From: Bacillota bacterium
Lineage (GTDB): Bacteria > Bacillota > Clostridia > Christensenellales > Aristaeellaceae
DNA: 64,000 bases
Reading direction: 5' to 3'
Assembly (NCBI GenBank): GCA_023436585.1
Contig: JAEZIN010000002.1
Span: 62,001-126,000 of the forward strand
Part shown: positions 43,213 through 53,414 of the stretch, piece after piece
Layout: each line of letters begins with the position of its first letter
Position numbering within the stretch: position 1 is the first letter of the stretch
Notes under the pieces: model-generated
Told to the model about the DNA's origin: nothing
Databases searched by the model: none
The model's input: the letters and a program-made list of their open reading frames with translations, nothing else
Made by a program: the position numbers and the translations under genes

Positions 43213-43231
43213 GAGCTTGCCCTCCTTTCCC

Positions 43232-44215
43232 TTAGAATACGGAGCTTTCCTTATCAATCTTGGAGACGATAAAGTTGGCCAGAAGGATGGTAATGCAGCA
43301 CGCAACGGACTGGAACATGGAGGCCGCCGCCGTTTTGCCGATAGGCGCGTTGCGCTGCAACGCCATGTACACATAGGTATCAAAGGTGGAGGCCACTTTG
43401 TACAGCGAGTTTGGCACGCCCTGAGTCACCTGATAGAACAGGCCAAAGTCAGAGTAGAAGATTCTGCCGACACTTAATATAAACATGACGATGACGATCA
43501 TTTTGAGCATCGGCAGCGTGATGAACCTTGCCTGCTGCCATTTGCTTGCGCCATCCAGCATGGCTGCTTCATACAGCGATTGGTCAATGCCCGAAATGCT
43601 GGCCAGGTATACCACCATACTGTAACCGACGCTTTTCCACATGGATAATACCGTGAAGAAAACAGGCCAGTATCTGGGCTCCGCATACCAGGTGACCTTT
43701 TTCCCGCCGAACATTTGTACAACGGAATTAAGCAGTCCGCGGTCCTGATTTAAAAAGGCAAATACAAAATAGCTGACGACCACCCAGGACAAAAAGTGGG
43801 GGAAGAACATCATCGTCTGATAAACCTTGGATTTGCGCCGGGAGTAAATCTCGTTGATCATAATCGCCAGGCTGACAGGGATCACAGTGCCAAGAACAAT
43901 GAATACAATGTTGTACAAAATCGTATTGCGAAGCAGCATGCCAAAGGCGTTGTTTTTGATAAAGTAGGTAAAGTTGCCAAAGCCCGCCCAGTCGCTGTTC
44001 AAAAGGTTATACAGAAAGCTTTGCTTGGGGAAAATCCGGTAGTCCTTGAAGGCGATCAAAAGACCGAACATGGGAAGATAGCAGAAAAGAATGTACCAAA
44101 TGAACGTGGGCAATCCCAAGAAACCCAGTTCAACATCCTCCCTTGTCCACTTTCTCTTGGGCTTCAAAGAGCGAACGGATGGCGCAACGGCCCCTTCCTG
44201 CCTCTTTCCCAGCAT
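43232..44215 (-). CDS. Carbohydrate ABC transporter permease (LplB-like)
   Basis: 327 residues. YILFCYLPMFGLLIAFKDYR is the first helix, with the LplB-type GLLIAFKDY element, and SLYEAAMLDGASKWQQARFI is the EAA loop. It pairs with the product of the next gene to form the channel. It is the first gene of the operon, 100 nt after the predicted promoter, with LacI-type operators between. Confidence 0.9.
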   Translation of the reverse strand: MLGKRQEGAVAPSVRSLKPKRKWTREDVELGFLGLPTFIWYILFCYLPMFGLLIAFKDYRIFPKQSFLYNLLNSDWAGFGNFTYFIKNNAFGMLLRNTILYNIVFIVLGTVIPVSLAIMINEIYSRRKSKVYQTMMFFPHFLSWVVVSYFVFAFLNQDRGLLNSVVQMFGGKKVTWYAEPRYWPVFFTVLSMWKSVGYSMVVYLASISGIDQSLYEAAMLDGASKWQQARFITLPMLKMIVIVMFILSVGRIFYSDFGLFYQVTQGVPNSLYKVASTFDTYVYMALQRNAPIGKTAAASMFQSVACCITILLANFIVSKIDKESSVF

Positions 44216-44236
44216 GTGGATCCCCCCTCCGCTATG

Positions 44237-44250
44237 TTAACAATTGTTAA
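44237..44250. promoter_or_regulatory. LacI-type operator O1
   Basis: Perfect 14-bp palindrome TTAACAATTGTTAA, inside the leader of the permease operon, about 20-35 nt before the first gene. Confidence 0.65.
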
Positions 44251-44287
44251 TTAATGGCGTTATATCAAGTATAACAGCCTTGATAAG

Positions 44288-44300
44288 TTAACATTTGTCA
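44288..44300. promoter_or_regulatory. LacI-type operator O2 (imperfect)
   Basis: TTAACATTTGTCA matches the other two sites in its left half and lies just past the predicted transcription start of the permease operon. Confidence 0.5.
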
Positions 44301-44316
44301 TCTACCGTTGCTCAAG

Positions 44317-44345
44317 ATTGTAACACAGTACCATTGACATTGCAA
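44317..44345 (-). promoter_or_regulatory. Promoter of the transporter-GH130-GH38-GH20 operon
   Basis: On the minus strand TTGCAA (44340-44345) and TACAAT (44317-44322) are 17 nt apart, upstream of operators O2 and O1, which fits repression by roadblock. Confidence 0.65.
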
Positions 44346-44430
44346 TAGGGTTATGTACTAATTTTTGATGTAATGCACAATTATATATGCGCGCCCATAT
44401 TTCATCCTCTATTTTGTTTTTTGGTTCTAG

Positions 44431-44443
44431 TTAACAATGTTAA
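44431..44443. promoter_or_regulatory. LacI-type operator O3
   Basis: Palindrome TTAACA-A-TGTTAA, eight nt before the -35 box of the lacI-type gene, consistent with autoregulation and looping to O1/O2. Confidence 0.6.
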
Positions 44444-44451
44444 TTAATATA

Positions 44452-44480
44452 TTGACTTTTCCATAAGTATACTGTATGAT
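44452..44480 (+). promoter_or_regulatory. Promoter of the lacI-GH3-GH29-GH2 operon
   Basis: TTGACT (44452-44457) and TATGAT (44475-44480) are 17 nt apart, about 30 nt before the start codon. Confidence 0.7.
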
Positions 44481-44510
44481 TCACCTATTAGAATCAAGCG
44501 AGGTTACAGT

Positions 44511-45527
44511 ATGGGAAAAGTCACGATGCAGGAGTTGGCCGACGCCGTCGGCGTATCCCGGATCACCATATGGAAAGCGCTGAACAAGCGCCCAGGCGTG
44601 TCCGAAGAGATGCGCCATCAAATCCAGCGCAAAGCCGTTGACATAGGGTACTTCCCCTCCGCTGCCACACCGGTGAAGGCGGTGGCAGACCGTACCTTTT
44701 CTATCGTCGTTTCACGCCCTGAATCCTCCTCCTTCTGGATGCACATCATCCACCACATCGCCAAGGAGCTTGCCATCCACGACATCAACCTGATGTATAC
44801 CTATATGCCCACCAGCTACAAGGAAGGTTACGTACTTCCGTCATCCCTGGATGCGGAATCCATTGACGGCTTTATCGTGCTGAACGTATATGACGAAAAT
44901 CTCTTGAAGCTTCTGACAGCACAGCCGCTGCCCAAAGTGTTTTTGGATACCGTTCCCTCCATCGCGCCTCAGGCCCTCAACGGGGACCTTGTGATACTGG
45001 AGGGGCGCACGCGCATATGCGAAATCACCACAAAGCTGCTGGCAACAGGGCGGCGGCGGCTTGGCTTTATCGGGGATGTCAATTACGCGCAAACAAATCA
45101 CGATCGCTACCAGGGGTTTCTGGATGCCCACCGGTCGCTGGAAACAACGGTGGATCCGGCCTTGTGTATGACAGGCTCCATCGGCCTGCGCAGCCATTAT
45201 GAAGAGATAGCGGAATTTTTGTCCGGACTGAAAGTTTGGCCGGACGGTTTTGTTTGCCCCAGCGACTTTATCGCTCACTTTGTCAGGCGTTACCTATTGG
45301 AGACAGGCCGCAAGCACCCGGAGAATTTTGTTCTGACCGGGTTTGACAACAACCCCGAATACACCAATGTGGCCGGGCAGATCACCACCGTAAACGTGGA
45401 AACCGCAGCTTTGGGCAAGAGCCTGGCCCGCAAGCTGATGTTCCACGCCGACTACCCAGATGCGCCATATGAAGTTACCTATGTGGCAACCAATATTCTG
45501 TACCGGGGCGGATTAAACGGCGCCTGA
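44511..45527 (+). CDS. LacI-family transcriptional regulator of the glycan locus
   Basis: 338 residues. The N-terminal helix-turn-helix MQELADAVGVSRITIWKALN is followed by the hinge-like GYFPSAATPVKAVADRTFSI and a periplasmic-binding-protein-like effector domain (FIGDVNYAQTNHDRYQGFLD, TGFDNNPEYTNVAGQITTVN). It probably binds the TTAACA..TGTTAA sites between the two divergent operons and releases them when a sugar derived from the imported glycan is present. The effector is unknown. It begins the + strand operon, so it is co-transcribed with GH3, GH29 and GH2. Confidence 0.9.
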   Translation: MGKVTMQELADAVGVSRITIWKALNKRPGVSEEMRHQIQRKAVDIGYFPSAATPVKAVADRTFSIVVSRPESSSFWMHIIHHIAKELAIHDINLMYTYMPTSYKEGYVLPSSLDAESIDGFIVLNVYDENLLKLLTAQPLPKVFLDTVPSIAPQALNGDLVILEGRTRICEITTKLLATGRRRLGFIGDVNYAQTNHDRYQGFLDAHRSLETTVDPALCMTGSIGLRSHYEEIAEFLSGLKVWPDGFVCPSDFIAHFVRRYLLETGRKHPENFVLTGFDNNPEYTNVAGQITTVNVETAALGKSLARKLMFHADYPDAPYEVTYVATNILYRGGLNGA

Positions 45528-45556
45528 CCGCAGGCAAACCTACGCGAGGAGGCGCC

Positions 45557-47818
45557 ATGATACCTTATCAGGATCAAAGGCTTTCGCCCACAGAGCGCGC
45601 ACGTGACCTTTGCGCCCGCTTAACGCTTCGGGAAAAGGTTGGCCAATTGAACCAGCGGCTGTATGGTTTTGACAGCTACATCCGCGAAGGGGATAAGCTT
45701 GCGCCAAGCGAGGCTTTCGTACAGGAGGTCCGCCGCTTTGGCGGACTGGGTACCTTATATGGTTTATACCGCGCAGACCCGTGGTCCAAGCGCACCTTTG
45801 AAACAGGCCTGAACGGGAAGATGACCGCCCGGGCATACAATCTTTTGCAGGATTATGTACTAAAGCACTCACGTCTTCAAATCCCCATGCTGTTAAGCAG
45901 CGAATGCCCCCACGGCCACCAGGCGCTGGGCGGTTATCTGCTGCCTGTCAATTTGGCCGCCGGCGCTACCTTCCAGCCGGAGCTTTTGTATAAGGCGGGA
46001 GAGGTATGCGGGCGGCAGCTGCAAGCGCTGGGCGTGAATCTGGCGCTTGTCTCCACACTGGACATCCTCCGCGATCCGCGTTGGGGGCGCAGCGAGGAAT
46101 GCTACGGCGAAGACCCGTTCCACGCCGCTCAATTCGCCAAAGCCATCATTCAGGGTATACAAAGCCAGGGCGTCGCGGTAGTGGCAAAGCATTTTTGCGC
46201 CCAGGGGGAAACAACGGGCGGCATCAATGCCAGCGCCGCGCGCATAGGCATGCGGGAGCTTCGGGAAATACACCTTCCGGCGGCTAAGGCGGCCTGTGAA
46301 GCCGGTGTCAAGGGCGTGATGGCCGCCTACAACGAGATTGACGGCATTCCCTGCCATAGCAATGCCGCGCTGCTGACAGGCATCTTGCGCGAGGAATACG
46401 GTTTTGACGGCGTCATCATGGCGGATGGCTGTGCCATTGACCGGCTGGATATGGTTACGGGCGACAATATACGCTCCGGCGCGCTGGCGCTAAAAGCAGG
46501 TATTGACATCAGCCTGTGGGACAACGCCTTTACAAAGCTGGAAGAGGCAGTGGAAATGGGCTTTGTTCAGGAAGAGATTATAGACCAGGCGGTCATCCGG
46601 GTCCTGAAGCTGAAATTTGAGCAGGGCCTGTTTGAGCATCCCTATCTCCCCGAAGATACCGAGCCCACCGTGTTTGATTACGCCGCCTATCCCCAGGCTT
46701 TTGAAATCGCCAGGGAGAGCATTGTACTGCTTGGCAACAGCGGCATTCTCCCTTTGCCGATTCATGAGTCAAAAGCCGTGGCAGTCATCGGCCCGGCCGC
46801 AGACGACATTTACCGGCAGCTGGGGGATTATACGCCGCCCGTTCACCGGCAGGATTGCTATACGCTGCTGGATGGCATACGCGCAGCGATAGCGCAAAAC
46901 GGCTCCCCTGTAAAAGCATTTTTTGATGACGGAAGCGATAAAGAACGCGCGGCGGCGCTGGCCTCCCGCTGCGATGTGACGATACTGGCGCTGGGCGGTT
47001 CCTCCAGCAGGTTCTGCGAAGTTCAATTTGACACAAACGGCGCGGCCCTAAAATCCGGCGGACAGATGGACTGCGGCGAGGGCGTCGACTGCGCGCGTCT
47101 TGAGCTGCCGCAAGGGCAGCATGAGCTGTTTGCTGCGATACGGGTTGCATCCCGGCAGGTGGTCACCGTCCTTATTCTGGGAAGGCCATACGCCGTGGCG
47201 GATATCGCCTGCGCTTCCGACGCGCTTTTTTGCAGCTTTTATCCGGGGCCCTGGGGCGGCCTGGCCATCGCCCAGGCGATCTTCGGCGAATTTTCCCCCA
47301 GCGGCCGCCTTCCGGTCTCCTTTCCCGTCCACGCCGGGCAGCTTCCCGTATATTACAATCCCAAAGCCGGCGTCACGCCCCACGCCTATTGCGATCAGGC
47401 CGGTCTTGCAAAACCGCTCTTTTCCTTTGGAGACGGCTTCGGATATTCCAAAATCAGTTATTCCGGCATTGTTTTGAAGCGGCTGTCCTGCCCAGATAAT
47501 GACTTGAAGGCGGATGAAACGCCGCTTATAGCATTGAGCATGCTGGCATCCAATATGGGAGAATATGACGAAAGCGCCGTGCCGATGCTTTTTGTTACGG
47601 ATAAGGAATCCGATGTCACGCGCCGCGTCCAGGAATTGAAGGCCTTCCAGAAAGCCATGGTCCCCGCCGGAGAAAGCAGAACGATTACGCTTTGCCTGTA
47701 CGCAAAGGACCTGGCAGTATGGAATCAGCACATGCACCTGGAGCTGCAGCGCGGCGCGTTTTTGCTTAGGCTGTATGACGGTGGGAAGTTGATCTGGCAG
47801 GATACATGGGTGCTATAG
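45557..47818 (+). CDS. Glycoside hydrolase family 3 enzyme
   Basis: 753 residues. The barrel has LREKVGQLNQ near the start, KHFCAQGETTGG, the acceptor-binding MRELREIHLPAAKAACEAGV and MAAYNEIDGIPCH. The nucleophile is Asp290 in GVIMADGCAIDRL, where the usual SDW is replaced by ADG. The alpha/beta sandwich domain follows (IVLLGNSGILPLP), then a fibronectin-III-like C-terminus. Known GH3 specificities include beta-glucosidase, beta-xylosidase and beta-N-acetylglucosaminidase; this one is not decided by sequence. No signal peptide. A ribosome site GAGGAGG lies 8-10 nt upstream, and it starts 29 nt after the regulator gene. Confidence 0.88.
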   Translation: MIPYQDQRLSPTERARDLCARLTLREKVGQLNQRLYGFDSYIREGDKLAPSEAFVQEVRRFGGLGTLYGLYRADPWSKRTFETGLNGKMTARAYNLLQDYVLKHSRLQIPMLLSSECPHGHQALGGYLLPVNLAAGATFQPELLYKAGEVCGRQLQALGVNLALVSTLDILRDPRWGRSEECYGEDPFHAAQFAKAIIQGIQSQGVAVVAKHFCAQGETTGGINASAARIGMRELREIHLPAAKAACEAGVKGVMAAYNEIDGIPCHSNAALLTGILREEYGFDGVIMADGCAIDRLDMVTGDNIRSGALALKAGIDISLWDNAFTKLEEAVEMGFVQEEIIDQAVIRVLKLKFEQGLFEHPYLPEDTEPTVFDYAAYPQAFEIARESIVLLGNSGILPLPIHESKAVAVIGPAADDIYRQLGDYTPPVHRQDCYTLLDGIRAAIAQNGSPVKAFFDDGSDKERAAALASRCDVTILALGGSSSRFCEVQFDTNGAALKSGGQMDCGEGVDCARLELPQGQHELFAAIRVASRQVVTVLILGRPYAVADIACASDALFCSFYPGPWGGLAIAQAIFGEFSPSGRLPVSFPVHAGQLPVYYNPKAGVTPHAYCDQAGLAKPLFSFGDGFGYSKISYSGIVLKRLSCPDNDLKADETPLIALSMLASNMGEYDESAVPMLFVTDKESDVTRRVQELKAFQKAMVPAGESRTITLCLYAKDLAVWNQHMHLELQRGAFLLRLYDGGKLIWQDTWVL

Positions 47819-47894
47819 CAAAGACGCGCTGGTACAAAAACAGAAATGGTATGACCTGCCAACCTTTCAAGGCAGCAGCAAAGGAGCATTTGCA

Positions 47895-49157
47895 ATGACT
47901 GAGCGCATCCTCCCCTCGCAAAAACAGCTGGCCTACATGGATTGGGAATTCGGCATGTTTTTTCATTTTGGCATCCGCAGTTTTTTTAGGGGTCACAGCG
48001 ACTGGGATAAAAAGCCCATGCCGGCAAGCGCGTTTTGCCCGGAGCACCTTGACTGCGAGCAATGGATCAGGGACAGCAAGGACGCCGGGGCACGCTACGC
48101 CATTTTGACGGCCAAGCATCACGACGGATTTTGCAACTGGCCATCCAAATACACGGAGTATTCGGTGAAGAATTCCCCCTGGAAGGGCGGGAAGGGCGAT
48201 GTGGTCGCCGAGTTTGTGGCGGCATGCCGGAAATACGATATGCGGGTGGGGCTGTACTGTTCCCCCGCCCAGTGGAGCGGCGGCGCAGACTTTGCAGATG
48301 AACGGGCATATGACGACTACTTCATCAACCAGCTGACTGAGCTTTTGACCGGGTACGGGAAAATAGACTATATCTGGTTTGACGGCTGCGGCTCCAACGG
48401 GCATACCTTTGACGCCGACCGCATTACAGGTGCCGTGCGCTCTATGCAGCCGGACATTTGCATATTTGAAATGTGGGACCCCGATACGCGGTGGAATGAA
48501 AACGAAGATGGATACGCCCACATGCCCAACCGCAACACAGTCGCGGGAACGGATCATACCAGGCAGTATCTTCCCGGCGGCATTTTTAGGTCACCCCGCT
48601 TTTTACCCGCCGAATGTGACTTTATGATGCGGGACCATACCTGGTTTGACTGCCTGGATAATGAGGACACCGTAAAGAGCGTGGAGGAACTGCTGGGCAT
48701 TTATGAGATGTCCGTCGGGCGCGGCGCCAATTTCCTCTTAAATATCGGACCGACGGCAAAAGGCTGCCTGCCCGAAACGGATACAAAGCGGCTGTTGGAG
48801 TTTGGGGCCGCGCTTCTCGCGCGCTATGGCGCCCCGGTGCCCGGCTTCACGCCCGGACGTCTGGCGGATGGCCGGTATGTGATCGAAACAGCGTCGGAAA
48901 ACGGCGAGCTTATCAACCGGATCGTCATTGCGGAGGACCTTTCCCGGGGCGAATCCGTGCTTCGCTATCAATTGCATTTTGACCCTGTTTTGTTTTCTCC
49001 CCAGCCCATCTGCCTGTATCAGGGCATGACCATCGGCCACAAGGCCATCTGCATCTTCCCAACCGTCCGCGCAAAGCGCATCTATCTCACCATAGAGGAA
49101 CAGGACGGCCCCGCTGCCATATTATCCATGCTCCCCTACATGCACAGGACAGTGTAA
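47895..49157 (+). CDS. Alpha-L-fucosidase (GH29)
   Basis: 420 residues. GMFFHFGIRSFFRG, YAILTAKHHDGFCNWPSKYT and VGLYCSPAQWS are typical of GH29. The nucleophile Asp163 lies in DYIWFDGCGSNG. It would remove alpha-linked fucose, such as core or antennary fucose of host glycans, in the cytoplasm. The C-terminal ~90 residues form a beta domain (GQ..VLRYQLHFDPVLF region). It follows GH3 with a 76-nt gap and a ribosome site AAGGAG. Confidence 0.9.
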   Translation: MTERILPSQKQLAYMDWEFGMFFHFGIRSFFRGHSDWDKKPMPASAFCPEHLDCEQWIRDSKDAGARYAILTAKHHDGFCNWPSKYTEYSVKNSPWKGGKGDVVAEFVAACRKYDMRVGLYCSPAQWSGGADFADERAYDDYFINQLTELLTGYGKIDYIWFDGCGSNGHTFDADRITGAVRSMQPDICIFEMWDPDTRWNENEDGYAHMPNRNTVAGTDHTRQYLPGGIFRSPRFLPAECDFMMRDHTWFDCLDNEDTVKSVEELLGIYEMSVGRGANFLLNIGPTAKGCLPETDTKRLLEFGAALLARYGAPVPGFTPGRLADGRYVIETASENGELINRIVIAEDLSRGESVLRYQLHFDPVLFSPQPICLYQGMTIGHKAICIFPTVRAKRIYLTIEEQDGPAAILSMLPYMHRTV

Positions 49158-49227
49158 GGAGCATCTATTGAGGTTGGCTTTACGTCCTACGCAGCGCCTG
49201 AAATACGCCATGGAAGGAAGAAATCCA

Positions 49228-52200
49228 ATGTCCGCTCTTCCCAATTGGATGAATCCCAAACAGGTCGGGGAAAACCGCCTGCCGCAGCGCTCCTACTATC
49301 TGCCCTACGTTACCGCGGAGGGAGCCCTTTCCCAGGATACAGCCGGCGATGCGCGGTACATGTCCCTTAACGGGGAGTGGGATTTCGGCTACTTCGCCTC
49401 CCCGGAGGAAGCCGATATGCTCAAGCTGACAGGCCGGATAGAGGTACCTTCCTGCTGGGAAATGAAAGGGTATGGGCAGATACAATATACAAACATCAAT
49501 TATCCCTTTCCCTTTAACCCGCCGTACGTCCCTTTGGAAAATCCGGTGGGCGTATACAGCCGTCAGGTGGATATTCATCAATGTGGGCGCTGCTATTTGG
49601 TCACCGAAGGGGTCAGTTCTTATTTTGAGGTGTATGTCAACGGCTGCGCCGCCGGCTTTTCAAAGGGCTCCCATTTGCAGGCGGAGTTTGATATCACTTC
49701 TCTTATCCGAGATGGCAGCAACACAATCACCTTTAAGGTGTTCACCTACAGTGACGCAAGCTATCTTGAGGATCAGGATTTTTTCCGCTTCCACGGTATC
49801 TTCCGCGATGTCTACTTACTGCTGCGCCCAAATGACCACATAAGGGATATCGAAATCCGCGCGCTGCCCAGCGGCAGCGTGGATATTACAACAGATTTTT
49901 GCGGGAATGCGCAGCCGGCGGATATTTGGCTGCTCGGCCCCGACGGAATACGCCTTCCCGGCATACATGTAAGCAATCCTCAGCCATGGTCGGCCGAAAC
50001 GCCCGTTTTGTATAAGGCGCTGATTGCCTGCAATGGCGAATATATTTGCATCCCCTTCGGCTTTCGGGATATCTCGGTTTCCCTGCGGGGCGAGCTGTGC
50101 GTAAACGGGTCGCCGGTGAAGCTCAAGGGCGTTAACCGCCACGATTCGCACCCGGATAACGGCTACACCGTTTCCTTCGAGGATATGCGCCGGGATATCG
50201 TGCTGATGAAGCAGCACAACATTAATTGCGTGCGCACATCGCACTATCCCAATGATCCGCGCTTTTTGCGTTTGTGTGACGCGCTGGGCCTGTACGTGAT
50301 CGCGGAATGCGATCTGGAAACCCATGGCACAGAGTTCGCCTATGGATTTTGCACCCGGGAGGCGGCAGAGGTGCTTTCTTCCCATCCGGATTGGTATGAC
50401 GCCTATATGGACCGCATGCGCCGTACCGTGGAGCGCGACAAAAACAGCCCCTCCATCATCATGTGGTCCCTGGGCAACGAAAGCCAGTTTGGCGTAAATC
50501 ACATCGCCATGGCCGAATGGGCAAAAAAGCGCGATCCATCAAGGCTTGTGCATTACGAGCGTACAGCCTACCCCGACCCCGCGTACGGAGCGGATCAAAC
50601 ACCGATCCACCCGTGTGTGGACGTTGTCAGCAGGATGTACACCGGCCTGGATGACCTTACAACCCACGCCACAATAACCAATGATCCGCGTCCGTATTTC
50701 TTATGCGAATACGCCCACGCCATGGGGCTTGGGCCGGGGGGCCTGCAGGATTATTGGGACCTTTTCTACCGGTATCCAAGGCTCATCGGCGGCTGCGTGT
50801 GAGAATGGTGCGATCACATTGCGCGCGTGAGGCATGAGGATGGGTCCATAGAGGAACGGTACGGCGGCGATTCCTTAGAGTTCCCCCACGACGGCAATTT
50901 CTGCGTGGACGGCCTTTGCGACCCGGATCGGAATCCCCACACGGGGCTTCAATGCCTGAAAAAGGTGCTCCAGCCCGCTTCCGCGCAGCTGCTATCTGCA
51001 CGGGAAGGCAGGGTCTTAATTGAAAACCGTTTTGATTTTACGAACCTGAACACGTGTACCCTTCATTGGAAGCTTGTATGCGGCGAAGACTGCCTTGAGC
51101 AGGGAGCGCTTGACCTGTCGCTTGCGCCTCACCAGCAAGCCGAAGTCTTATTGCCTTACCATCTGCCAAAACAGGCGGATGCGGAAGTGTTTCTTGAGCT
51201 GTCTTGCGTACTCAAACAGGATACGCCCTGGGCCGCTGCCGGCCATGAAATCGCCTGGGATCAGTTCGATTTGCCTGTACAGGTGACTATGGCCGCGCGG
51301 CAGGCCATGCATGACTGCTTACCTGTTACGGTAAAGCAGCCGGATGGACGCACATTTTGCGTTACTGCCGGGCCGGATACATACGTGTTTGACCGGCTTA
51401 CAGGCATGCTGCGCGGCTGGAGCCATGACGGCAAAGAGCTGATGACAGCCCCGGCATACTTGACCGCCTGGCGCGCCCCCACCGACAACGATTCGGGAGT
51501 CAAGCAGCACTGGTATGCGGAGCATTTGCATCACGCCAAATTTTATGTCCGCACATTTGAAATCGCTGAAGAGAGTAACCGTGTTCAGCTTATCTTCCAC
51601 GGCTTTTTTTGCGCTCCTTCCAGGCTGCCGCTTTACGATGTGGACATCCGATATTCCATCACACCAGCCGGATTGCACACAGATATACTCGCCACCGCCA
51701 TAACCTACCGTCAGGCGTATCAAGGCCGTATGCTGTATGGCTTTCATGTCAAGCAGAACCTGCATCTGCCCCGCTTTGCCATGCTCTATCCCTTTACTCC
51801 GGCATTGGAGCGGCTGCAGTTTGCCGGCAAAGGTCCCGGGGAATGCTATAAGGACCTGCAGACCCATGCGCGCAAGGGCATTTGGAACTCAACCATAACA
51901 AAGCAATACGCACCTTACATCCGGCCGCAGGAGTGCGGAAACCATTTGGATACCAGGTGGGTCCGCCTTTCTTCGGATACTGACCAAATACAAATGGAAG
52001 CAGACCAGCCTGTGGAGTTTTCAGCCCTGCATTTCTATCCCAAAACCCTGGAACACGCCGCCCACCGCCTGCAGCTTCAGCCGGACAACGCCACCGTGCT
52101 GCTGGTCAACTATCGGGTAGGCGGCATAGGCAGCAACAGCTGCGGGCCTTCTTTACATGAAAAAGATCAGTTGCGGGAACATACCATGCATTTTGCTTAC

Positions 52201-52230
52201 TGCTTGTCCCATTGCTCTTATCAGGGGTAA
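49228..52230 (+). pseudogene. GH2 beta-galactosidase gene interrupted by in-frame TGA at a conserved Trp
   Basis: The two open segments (to 50802, and from 50803 to 52230) are in the same frame and together encode 1000 codons, the length of a full LacZ-type enzyme. The TGA at 50800-50802 falls at codon 525 in GGCV*EWCDH, where homologs read GGxVWEWCDH, so a single TGG-to-TGA change explains it. The acid/base Glu418 (WSLGNES) and nucleophile Glu494 (CEYAHAMG) lie before the stop, but part of the barrel and the C-terminal domains lie after it, so a 524-residue product is unlikely to be active. Neither half shows other damage. Neighbouring genes use TGA as stop. Start at ATG 49228 with AAGGAAG upstream; a TTG at 49168 is an alternative. 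Readthrough or a sequencing error remain possible. Confidence 0.8.
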
Positions 52231-52439
52231 AGTCACAATCACCGTGATCCCGTATATACCAAGCGTTAAAGCGTGCATAGAATGCGCATTAAGCAAGTTG
52301 AAGAAATATGAGCCTTCTTCAGAAAGATTCGTCAATCAGAATATTGGAAGTAAATTCATGAATACCTCAAGGCGCATATGACAAACTTTAAATGCCATCA
52401 AAACCCATCATGGCGAAAAATGTCGGTGAGGTAATCCGA

Positions 52440-53135
52440 TTGATTTCCATGTATATACAATTAACCGTCGAGTTGTTTTTTGGCTTTATTGGTTTACTGA
52501 TCGCAGTGAAAATTATTGGCAAGAGACAGTTTCAACAGATATCGCCGTTTGATTTTATATCCTCAATTGTACTGGGAGAGTTTTTAGGCAACGCGATTTT
52601 TGATAATGACATTACAGTATTTCATGTTATTTATGCCATTGCCATATGGACGATTATGCTGCTTGCTATTGAAAAAGCAGTGCAAAAATCCAAAAAGTTC
52701 AGAAGCATTGTTGAAGGTTCTCCAGTCCTGCTCATCAAAAATGGCATTGTAGACTACCACATCATGAAAAAGGAAAAGCTTGATTTTGTTGAACTGTTGT
52801 GCCTATTGAGGGATAAAGATGTGTTCTCTTTTCGGGAAATTGAATATGCAATACTGGAGCATAACGGATTGATCACCATAAGAAAAAAGTCACAATACGA
52901 AACGGTAACAAAAGCAGACATGAATATCCATGCAAAGCCTGCACAACTGGATCTGCCGCTTATTATCGAAGGGGAAATAGTACGCAATAATCTGCAGAAA
53001 ACAGAGCATGATGAGGCGTGGTTAAGAGCCTCACTAAAACAAGAACAGATTCATGACATAAAAGATGTTTTGTACGCCGAATGGAATGCCCAGGAAGGCT
53101 TTCATATACAAAAGGGCCAAAGCCCCTCCAGCTAA
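52440..53135 (+). CDS. YetF/DUF421-family membrane protein
   Basis: About 231 residues. Two or three N-terminal helices (MYIQLTVELFFGFIGLLIAV, then VIYAIAIWTIMLLAIE) surround the conserved KIIGKRQFQQISPFDFISSI and LGEFLGNAIFD. The cytoplasmic domain has GSPVLLIKNGIVD and REIEYAILEHNGLITI. The family is common in Bacillus spores and vegetative membranes; its function is unsettled. The start is unsure: a TTG at 52440 has GAGG 8 nt upstream, and ATGs at 52392, 52410 and 52449 are alternatives. The DNA is clearly richer in AT than the sugar locus before it. The 209 nt from 52231 to 52439 contain no gene that I can support. Confidence 0.8.
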   Translation: MISMYIQLTVELFFGFIGLLIAVKIIGKRQFQQISPFDFISSIVLGEFLGNAIFDNDITVFHVIYAIAIWTIMLLAIEKAVQKSKKFRSIVEGSPVLLIKNGIVDYHIMKKEKLDFVELLCLLRDKDVFSFREIEYAILEHNGLITIRKKSQYETVTKADMNIHAKPAQLDLPLIIEGEIVRNNLQKTEHDEAWLRASLKQEQIHDIKDVLYAEWNAQEGFHIQKGQSPSS

Positions 53136-53323
53136 CACCAGCATGCCTGCTTTTCTCCCGGAAATCCTACAAAGACCGCCGTGCGCATAAACCGACGTTT
53201 GCACATGCCAAAAAAGAAGAACTCTTTGTGCATATATGAGGGACTACTCTGTGTGGACATGATCCCTTGCGGGTTCAGAACGCCATCGTTGGTGAATTTG
53301 GCAAGAGAAGAAAATACCCTGCA

Positions 53324-53352
53324 TTGCTTTATCTGTATCACAATTCTATAAT
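53324..53352 (+). promoter_or_regulatory. Promoter for the DUF5071-like gene
   Basis: TTGCTT and TATAAT are 17 nt apart, about 60 nt before the start at 53415. The rest of the 279-nt gap from 53136 has no recognisable feature. Confidence 0.6.
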
Positions 53353-53414
53353 TACAATAATAGAAATATCAAGGTATAGCATCTGATCACTAAAACCAAG
53401 GAAGGGAGTAGAGT

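Noticed and set aside
50800..50802. TGA read as Trp by an alternative genetic code
   Set aside because: TGA ends many normal genes in the window, for example the LacI-type gene at 45527 and the peptidase at 9602, so recoding is not general.
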